Shown one piece after another: positions 58,456 to 64,000 of a stretch of 64,000 nucleotides of DNA. Source of the stretch: an uncultured Acholeplasmatales bacterium (GTDB lineage: Bacteria; Bacillota_I; Bacilli_A; Acholeplasmatales; Anaeroplasmataceae); NCBI GenBank assembly GCA_944324795.1, contig CALUXR010000001.1, forward strand, positions 1 through 64,000. The letters are read 5' to 3'. Below the pieces are notes generated by a model, which made no database searches, was not told where the DNA came from, and worked only from the letters and a program-made list of their open reading frames with translations. How positions within the stretch are numbered: position 1 is the stretch's first letter; each line of letters begins with the position of its first letter. The position numbers and the translations under genes are program-made.

Positions 58456-59431
58456 AAATAAGACCTCTTAAATACATATCTGTCAACACCATTTGACATA
58501 CACTTTCTAGTACAACTTGCATTCTTAAAATGATAGCTACATCATGTCTACCACCAATTTCTAAAGTTTCTACCTTTTTATCTTTAAAATTATAAGTTTC
58601 TTGTGCTTTACCTATACTTGGGGTAGGTTTAATAGCAACATTAATAATTAGATCATTACCATTACTAATGCCACCATTTATACCACCATTATTATTAGTT
58701 TTAGTATGACCTAGTTCATCAATAATTAAATCATTAAATTCTGAACCTAACATTTCCGTTCCTTTAAAACCAGAACCAAAAGAAACACCTTTAACAGCTC
58801 CAACACTAAATAACGCATGAGACAATACACTTTCAAGTGAATCAAAATAAGGTTCACCTAAGCCAATTTTAACACCTTTTATCGTGATTTTAATTATGCC
58901 ACCAACACTATCTAAATTGTTTTTTGCTTTTTCTAATACTTCTTTAAATTTAGTTTTATCATAAACATTAGAAATACTTATTATTTCACTTTTAATATCG
59001 CAATCATATATCTTTTTAGCAACAACACCACTAGTAACAAGTCCTAAAGTTAAACGTCCACTAAAAGCTCCTCCACCTCTAGGATCATTAAAACCATGGT
59101 ATTTATTAAAAGCTACAAAATCAGCATGGCTAGGACGTGGATGATTAATTAATTTTTCATAATCACTAGAACGAACATTTTTACTTTCATACATAATTAA
59201 AAGTGGAGACCCAGTCGTATAACCATTATATATACCACTTACTAAAATAGGTGTATCAGCTTCTTTACGCGGCGTGCCATATAATCCTGGTTGCCTTCTA
59301 CTTAATGAAGGTATAAAATCACCAACTTCTAATTTTAAACCTGGTTTTACCCCATCTATTAAAACTCCACAATAAGGCTCATGACTAGCACCAAAAATGG
59401 TTGTTTTATAAATTAAACCAAAACTATTCAA
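58442..59431 (-). CDS. aroC: Chorismate synthase
   Basis: A 329-residue chorismate synthase, shorter than the usual 350-390. It converts EPSP to chorismate using reduced FMN. Family landmarks are NSFG at the start, SRRQPGLYGTPRKE, GGGAFSGRLTLG and GGRHDVAI. The usual FGESHG reads FGASHEP here, keeping the histidine but changing two neighbours. A TTG start at 59431 gives the family N-terminus MNSFG and has AGGTGG six bases before it; GTG at 59440 is the alternative. It overlaps aroE by 8 bp. Confidence 0.88.
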   Translation of the reverse strand: MNSFGLIYKTTIFGASHEPYCGVLIDGVKPGLKLEVGDFIPSLSRRQPGLYGTPRKEADTPILVSGIYNGYTTGSPLLIMYESKNVRSSDYEKLINHPRPSHADFVAFNKYHGFNDPRGGGAFSGRLTLGLVTSGVVAKKIYDCDIKSEIISISNVYDKTKFKEVLEKAKNNLDSVGGIIKITIKGVKIGLGEPYFDSLESVLSHALFSVGAVKGVSFGSGFKGTEMLGSEFNDLIIDELGHTKTNNNGGINGGISNGNDLIINVAIKPTPSIGKAQETYNFKDKKVETLEIGGRHDVAIILRMQVVLESVCQMVLTDMYLRGLIYENN

Positions 59432-60176
59432 ATAAACCACCTACTTCTTTAATTAATTTTATGTCATAATCTATATTAAACCAAATCTTATCGGCTTCTA
59501 ATGCTTGAATTATTAACATTAATAAACCATTATTAAATGAATTTTTAACTTTTAAAAATTCTGTTTGTTTAGGATTATAAATTAAATCAAGAACATCTTT
59601 ACTTCTTTTAATTATTTCTTCTTTTATTGGCATATTAGAAATATTAGGATACATACCAACTGGTGTAGCATTAATTATTAAATCAATATTATTTATTTTT
59701 TCTAAATCTTGATAACTAATCGTTTTATCATCATGAAGAGTTCTTGAAACCATTTTAATATTATTAGCTAAATCCAACAATGAATTATAAATTGTTTTAC
59801 TAGCTCCACCACTACCTAATATATAAATATCTTTATTTAAAGGATCAATATTATAATGTTTTAACATTTCTAAAAATCCAATATAATCAGTATTATAACC
59901 ATATAATTTATTATTAATAATTTTAATTGTATTAACGTTATTAAGTTTTTTAGCTTCAGGGCTAAGATAATCAATATATGGTAATATTTTTTCTTTATAA
60001 GGAATAGTTATATTAAAACCTAATAAATTAGCTTTAGCATATTTAATAAATTCAGCCAAATCATTTGTTTCTATTAATTTATAATTAGCAGAAATATTAA
60101 ACTTTTTAAAAACATAATTATGAATAATTGCTGAAAAAGAATGGCCTAATTTTTCACCTATTAGAGCTAATTCCAT
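59424..60176 (-). CDS. aroE: Shikimate dehydrogenase
   Basis: A 250-residue AroE. The substrate-binding region ALIGEKLGHSFSAIIHN and FNITIPYKE includes the catalytic lysine. The NADP-binding domain contains ILGSGGASKTIYN, and NATPVGMYP is conserved. It reduces 3-dehydroshikimate to shikimate. It overlaps the chorismate mutase gene by 23 bp and aroC by 8 bp. Confidence 0.94.
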   Translation of the reverse strand: MELALIGEKLGHSFSAIIHNYVFKKFNISANYKLIETNDLAEFIKYAKANLLGFNITIPYKEKILPYIDYLSPEAKKLNNVNTIKIINNKLYGYNTDYIGFLEMLKHYNIDPLNKDIYILGSGGASKTIYNSLLDLANNIKMVSRTLHDDKTISYQDLEKINNIDLIINATPVGMYPNISNMPIKEEIIKRSKDVLDLIYNPKQTEFLKVKNSFNNGLLMLIIQALEADKIWFNIDYDIKLIKEVGGLFE

Positions 60177-60441
60177 TTTTTATTTCCTCTTGATATTCTT
60201 TCGATAACTTCATTAAATATTTTAATAAATCTTCATAATATTTACTAACATTTTTATCCTTTAATAAAGCCATATTTTTATTTATTACTATATCTTCTCT
60301 AGATGAATCAAATATAGCTAAATTATTCTTTATTTTATAATTGATTACATCTTTTACAGCATTCATTCTTTTTAAAAAGGCATTTCTTATTTCTTCATCA
60401 GCTTCATCTATTTTAATTCTTGCAAGTTCTAATTCATTCAT
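60154..60441 (-). CDS. Chorismate mutase (AroQ type)
   Basis: A 95-residue all-helical AroQ chorismate mutase: the first helix LARIKIDEADEEIRNAFLKRM, the KNNLAIFDSSRE segment with the catalytic-site arginine, and a third helix ending in SKEYQ. It converts chorismate to prephenate for Phe and Tyr. The ATG at 60441 is chosen because GGTGG lies eight bases upstream; the frame is open further upstream. It is nested between aroA and aroE with overlaps on both sides. Confidence 0.83.
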   Translation of the reverse strand: MNELELARIKIDEADEEIRNAFLKRMNAVKDVINYKIKNNLAIFDSSREDIVINKNMALLKDKNVSKYYEDLLKYLMKLSKEYQEEIKNGISSNR

Positions 60442-61669
60442 CAACTTCACCACCTATTTCCTTATAAATATTAAAGAAATTAGGGAATGATTTATTAACA
60501 GGTTTAATTTCATCAATATATAATTCATGAACTAAACTTGCTAAAATAGCACTAGCCATTACAATTCTATGATCATTATAAGCTTTAATATGTCCTGTTT
60601 TATAATTTGTTTTACCTTTAATAGTTAAACTATTATTTGTAGCAATGACATCTACACCACAAGCTTCAAGCATTTCTTTTGTCGATAAAATTCTATTTGA
60701 TTCTTTATATGCTAAACGCTCTAAATCTATAAGTTTTACTTCACCATCTATATTAGAAGCTAAAACTCCAAGAATTGGGGCTAAATCAGGATTTTGAGCT
60801 AAACTTATAACCCCACCATGTAGATTTCTAACTTTACATGTATAATCAGAATTAAAAATAATACCAAGATTTTCTAAAATGTTGATTATCGCTTCATCAC
60901 CTTGCATATTACTTCTTTTTAATCCTTTTAAACTAAGTTCATTACCAATCGCATTAGCAACTAAAAAGAAAGCAGCTTGTGAATAATCACCTTCAACATA
61001 ATAATTATCAATCTTTATTTCTTGATTTCCTTTAATTAAATAAGTATTTTTATCTTCTATTATATTAACACCAAAATCTTTAGCAATTTTAATAGTCATA
61101 TCAACATAAGGTTTTGATTCTAAAGGAGTAGTTATAATTATTTTACTATCACCATCAATAAAAGGTAATGTTAATAACATACCACTAATAAATTGACTAG
61201 ATACATTACCACTTAGTTCATATATACCACTTTTTAAACTTCCTTTTAAACTTATTGGTAAGGAATCATTATAATTATATTTAACATTCATACTATCTAA
61301 AATTGGAAAATAATCATTTATTGGTCTTACTTTTAATCTATTTTCTCCATCTATTTTAATTTCTTCATTTTGTAATAAAGCATATGGAATCATAAAACGC
61401 AATGTTGTCCCACTTTCACCACAATTAATATCATTAATTTTTCTTATTTTACTTGGCTTTACAATTACATAATCTTTATATTTTTCTATTTTAATACCTA
61501 AATTTTCTAAACAACTGATAGTAGCTGAAATATCATTTGAATAACTAATATTATCTATTCTAACCTCATTTTTAGCCATACTAGCTAATACTAAAGCACG
61601 ATGGGCAAGCGATTTAGATGGTGGTATTACAACACTACCTTTTAATTTATTTGCCAATAATTTTATCAT
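60434..61669 (-). CDS. aroA: 3-phosphoshikimate 1-carboxyvinyltransferase
   Basis: A 411-residue EPSP synthase with two inverse alpha/beta domains: PPSKSLAHRALVLASMA, NCGESGTTLRFM, GNVSSQFISGMLL, GDYSQAAFF and YKESNRI with YNDHRIVMASAI. It joins shikimate-3-phosphate and PEP. The start is the ATG at 61669, where MIKLLANKLKGS begins; the frame extends upstream into aroB. It overlaps aroB by 23 bp. The gene ends with TGA, showing that this codon is a stop. Confidence 0.95.
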   Translation of the reverse strand: MIKLLANKLKGSVVIPPSKSLAHRALVLASMAKNEVRIDNISYSNDISATISCLENLGIKIEKYKDYVIVKPSKIRKINDINCGESGTTLRFMIPYALLQNEEIKIDGENRLKVRPINDYFPILDSMNVKYNYNDSLPISLKGSLKSGIYELSGNVSSQFISGMLLTLPFIDGDSKIIITTPLESKPYVDMTIKIAKDFGVNIIEDKNTYLIKGNQEIKIDNYYVEGDYSQAAFFLVANAIGNELSLKGLKRSNMQGDEAIINILENLGIIFNSDYTCKVRNLHGGVISLAQNPDLAPILGVLASNIDGEVKLIDLERLAYKESNRILSTKEMLEACGVDVIATNNSLTIKGKTNYKTGHIKAYNDHRIVMASAILASLVHELYIDEIKPVNKSFPNFFNIYKEIGGEVDE

Positions 61670-62636
61670 ATAACTCATCCTTTCTAATTTTATATAAATA
61701 TGGCCTAAAATTTTTAACAAAAACTAAATTTAATTCACCACTTATATTCTTTTTATCTTTATAAATATCTTCTATATATAACTTATAATCATAGCCTTTA
61801 ATTTCTAAATTATATTTTTGTAACAATTTATTAAATAAAGCTTGTTCATTACTTATATCTATACCTAAATCTTTTTCTAAATTAAAAATCATATAGATTC
61901 CTTCTAATACAGCTTGACCATGTAATATTTTTTCTTTTAATTCAATCGCATGACCAAATGTATGTCCTAGATTTAAACACATTCTCAAACCTTTATCTTT
62001 AAAATCGGCTTCAACATATTTCTTTTTAATTAAAATTGAATCTTTAATAATATTAATTAAATTACATTCATTATATAAATCAAATCTATCATCTAAAAAC
62101 GAATATTTAATAACTTCACCAAGACCTGAATTATATTGTTCTTTAGGTAAAGTTTTTAAAAAATAAGGAGTAATATAAATACCTTTTGGTTCATAAAAAG
62201 AACCAATAATATTTTTCCTATTTAAATGATCAACCCCACATTTACCACCCATAGTTGCATCTACCATTGCGAGTAATGTTGTAGGAATCAGCAAATGTTT
62301 AATCCCTCTATATAAAATAGAAGCCACAAAACCACAAATATCACAAGTTACACCACCACCAATACCGATGATAGTATCTCCTCTATTAATATCTAAATTT
62401 AATAATTTATCAACAATCATAAAAACAGTATTTATATTTTTATATTCTTCCCCACTTGGAATAATAATTGTCTCATTATTTATAAAATATTTATCTAAAA
62501 CATCTTTATATAAATTATAAACATTACTATCTACAATTAAATAATATTTATTTAAATTAAATTGATTTTTAAAATCATTTATTTCATTTAAATCTTCTTC
62601 AAAATAAATTATCGTATCATTAATCTTAAGTTGCAT
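61647..62636 (-). CDS. aroB: 3-dehydroquinate synthase
   Basis: A 329-residue AroB, slightly shorter than usual. NAD-binding IGIGGGVTCDICGFVAS, PTTLLAMVDATMGGKCGVD and the metal-binding histidines in NLGHTFGHAIE are clear. It cyclises DAHP to 3-dehydroquinate. It is the first gene of aroB-aroA-CM-aroE-aroC and follows the pectate lyase by only nine bases on the same strand. Confidence 0.95.
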   Translation of the reverse strand: MQLKINDTIIYFEEDLNEINDFKNQFNLNKYYLIVDSNVYNLYKDVLDKYFINNETIIIPSGEEYKNINTVFMIVDKLLNLDINRGDTIIGIGGGVTCDICGFVASILYRGIKHLLIPTTLLAMVDATMGGKCGVDHLNRKNIIGSFYEPKGIYITPYFLKTLPKEQYNSGLGEVIKYSFLDDRFDLYNECNLINIIKDSILIKKKYVEADFKDKGLRMCLNLGHTFGHAIELKEKILHGQAVLEGIYMIFNLEKDLGIDISNEQALFNKLLQKYNLEIKGYDYKLYIEDIYKDKKNISGELNLVFVKNFRPYLYKIRKDELYDKIIGK

Positions 62637-62645
62637 AATATCTAC

Positions 62646-64000
62646 CTAACTAAATATAGTACTATTTTGTCCTTTCTTTAATACTCCAGCATAATTTATA
62701 CAATCTTCCTTAGCTTTAGATGCATCAGTTAAGATCATAACATCACTCATACCATTTTTATAATAGAATAGTTCACTATTAGTATCAAAATTGCCATAAA
62801 TGTTAGTATTATTTACAATCTCATCTCTATTATTAACCTTTTGACCAGAATTGTCTTTCGTACAATCAATAAATTCACAATTAAATACTTTAGCTATTCC
62901 TGTTGAGCCGGCCTCTTCTTTATATTCGATAGGTCTATTACAATTTTCAAAATAACATCCTTCTACAAGAGCGTAGGCATTAGCTCTTAAACTTAGACAA
63001 GTATCAGTTATACCATAATAATAATTATTATAAATATGCATATTAGCTTGTCTAGCAAGAGGTAAACGAGCTTTACAATCTTCGTAATAATTGTGATGGA
63101 AAGTAACATTGTACGTTAAATGAGAAGAACCGCCACCAACTAAACCTGTTTTATGATTTTTATAATAATGATTATTGCTAATTGTAACGTAACTAACCCA
63201 TTTTAAGTCCGTAGAACCATCACCTTCATGTTTATCTTGTTCATAACAAACATCCCAATTATTTTTACCTTCATTAAATGTATTATTATGAATCCAAATA
63301 TTATAACTATCAAAACCAGCAATTTGATCATCAACATTTACTACACCACTACCTACACTAGCGCCTTGAAAAGCACATGCATCTTCAGGATTATCAGCAA
63401 ATGTCAAATTTCTAACTTCAATTGAACTGCATTTAGACCATGTAAAACCAAATTGATATATACCAGCATTAGTTCCAATGCCTTCAATCGTTAAATTATT
63501 TACATCGCTAACATCTAACATATTATAATAAGAATCTAATTCATTTTTTTTAACATCATAATTTATTCTATTAGTAAGTCCTTCTAATTCAGTTATACCA
63601 TTATTAATATCATTAGACATTGAATTATAACCTTTAGATATTATTTCATCTCCATAAATTCTATCGCCATCTAATAAATCAAGAAGTGGCTTACCATTTA
63701 TACCTAATACCTCATCAGCAGGTAAAGGATTATCTTTAGAATAATCATCATATGTTATAGTATTCCATGTAGCAGCCTTAATTGTATCAAGAACTCTTAT
63801 TACAATTGGCACCTTACTTTTCCTAGCATTTTGTAAAATATCTACAAGGCCTTTATATTCTTTATTATCTATTTTTGCAATAACACTATTTTTAGTTGCG
63901 TCACTAACATAAATAACTAAAGCATTATCTTTTAAGGTACCATCATTATTATAAGCTCCAATGCCATCATCATAATTAAAGAAAGCATAACCAGAACGGT
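62646..64000 (-). CDS. Pectate lyase, family PL1, 5' end beyond window
   Basis: The frame is open through the right edge (codons for RSGYAFFNYDDG and onward before GTGCCA at 63812), so at least 451 residues are present and the start is not in the window. The beta-helix carries PL1 features: GFDSYNIWIHNNTF, the calcium-site-like WDVCYEQDKHEGDGSTDLKW segment in parts, VTISNNHYYKNHKTGLVGG, and ARLPLARQANMHIYNNYYYG with the catalytic-type arginine. It should cleave de-esterified pectin by beta-elimination, matching the pectinesterase at 20.9 kb. The secretion signal is presumably off the edge. Confidence 0.85.
   Translation of the reverse strand, partial: RSGYAFFNYDDGIGAYNNDGTLKDNALVIYVSDATKNSVIAKIDNKEYKGLVDILQNARKSKVPIVIRVLDTIKAATWNTITYDDYSKDNPLPADEVLGINGKPLLDLLDGDRIYGDEIISKGYNSMSNDINNGITELEGLTNRINYDVKKNELDSYYNMLDVSDVNNLTIEGIGTNAGIYQFGFTWSKCSSIEVRNLTFADNPEDACAFQGASVGSGVVNVDDQIAGFDSYNIWIHNNTFNEGKNNWDVCYEQDKHEGDGSTDLKWVSYVTISNNHYYKNHKTGLVGGGSSHLTYNVTFHHNYYEDCKARLPLARQANMHIYNNYYYGITDTCLSLRANAYALVEGCYFENCNRPIEYKEEAGSTGIAKVFNCEFIDCTKDNSGQKVNNRDEIVNNTNIYGNFDTNSELFYYKNGMSDVMILTDASKAKEDCINYAGVLKKGQNSTIFS

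Noticed and set aside
60434-61720. Mycoplasma-type code with TGA as tryptophan
   Set aside because: aroA ends in TGA at the expected family length and tryptophans are encoded by TGG throughout.

Overview
The window is very AT-rich (by eye roughly a quarter G+C) and looks like a chromosome segment of a fermentative, low-GC Gram-positive bacterium from the Bacilli/Mollicutes-like branch, probably from a plant-fed gut or a similar habitat. Reasons: Firmicutes-type gene orders (ybeY-cdd-era-recO, tyrS next to ccpA), Shine-Dalgarno sites, a tyrosyl T-box, CcpA with cre sites, extracellular pectin-degrading enzymes and lipoproteins without an outer-membrane system. TGA is a stop (for example after aroA and the XRE-type gene), so the Mycoplasma code does not apply. 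The lineage is inference.

Layout. 1-238: tandem promoters and leader of an rRNA operon running off the left edge. 0.2-4.1 kb: rsuA, a GT8 glycosyltransferase, a LysR regulator and a DUF1576 membrane protein. 4.1-7.0 kb: a cyclophilin-like lipoprotein and feoA-feoB plus a tiny FeoB-associated Cys-rich protein. 7.2-9.8 kb: a helix-turn-helix membrane protein, a 38-residue peptide, a stand-alone FtsZ-C-terminal-like protein and a membrane protein with a possible homopolymer frameshift. 9.9-12.7 kb: RlmCD-type methyltransferase and a GH43 glycosidase. 12.8-13.2 kb: tRNA-Asp-Arg-Pro-Gly. 13.2-20.7 kb: housekeeping and unknown genes on the minus strand. 20.8-24.5 kb: a CcpA-controlled 1205-aa pectinesterase lipoprotein. 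24.6-27.5 kb: a DUF4143 ATPase and a multiply broken AlbA_2/HATPase pseudogene. 27.5-32.3 kb: phosphatase, deaminase-like protein, tyrS, ccpA and two unknown genes. 32.4-49.1 kb: a four-gene operon with an ABC exporter, a 980-aa BIG2/beta-helix protein and a 3754-aa lipoprotein containing a 1575-bp tandem repeat. 49.2-57.1 kb: rplS, an FtsX-type ABC exporter, an ECF sigma/anti-sigma/lipoprotein module and several RNA-sized elements. 57.2-62.6 kb: GltD-like oxidoreductase and aroC-aroE-chorismate mutase-aroA-aroB. 62.6-64 kb: a pectate lyase cut by the right edge.

The genes suggest a pectin/xylan user: secreted pectinesterase and pectate lyase attack pectin, an apparently cytoplasmic GH43 trims side-chain sugars, and CcpA represses the pectinesterase promoter and its own when better sugars are present.

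The most novel material is small and intergenic. (1) At 56.66-57.13 kb is a complete type I toxin-antitoxin-like locus: a 38-residue hydrophobic/basic peptide, and an antisense RNA with its own consensus-spaced promoter and terminator over the 3' end of the toxin gene. Next to it is a 119-bp duplicate that keeps only the antitoxin. (2) At 50.05-50.38 kb a second, differently built convergent locus encodes a 26-residue membrane peptide. (3) Two homologous about 120-nt RNA candidates (49.2 and 54.0 kb), and a short third one (16.4 kb), carry CTCTCC just before a terminator hairpin, which suggests sRNAs pairing with ribosome-binding sites.
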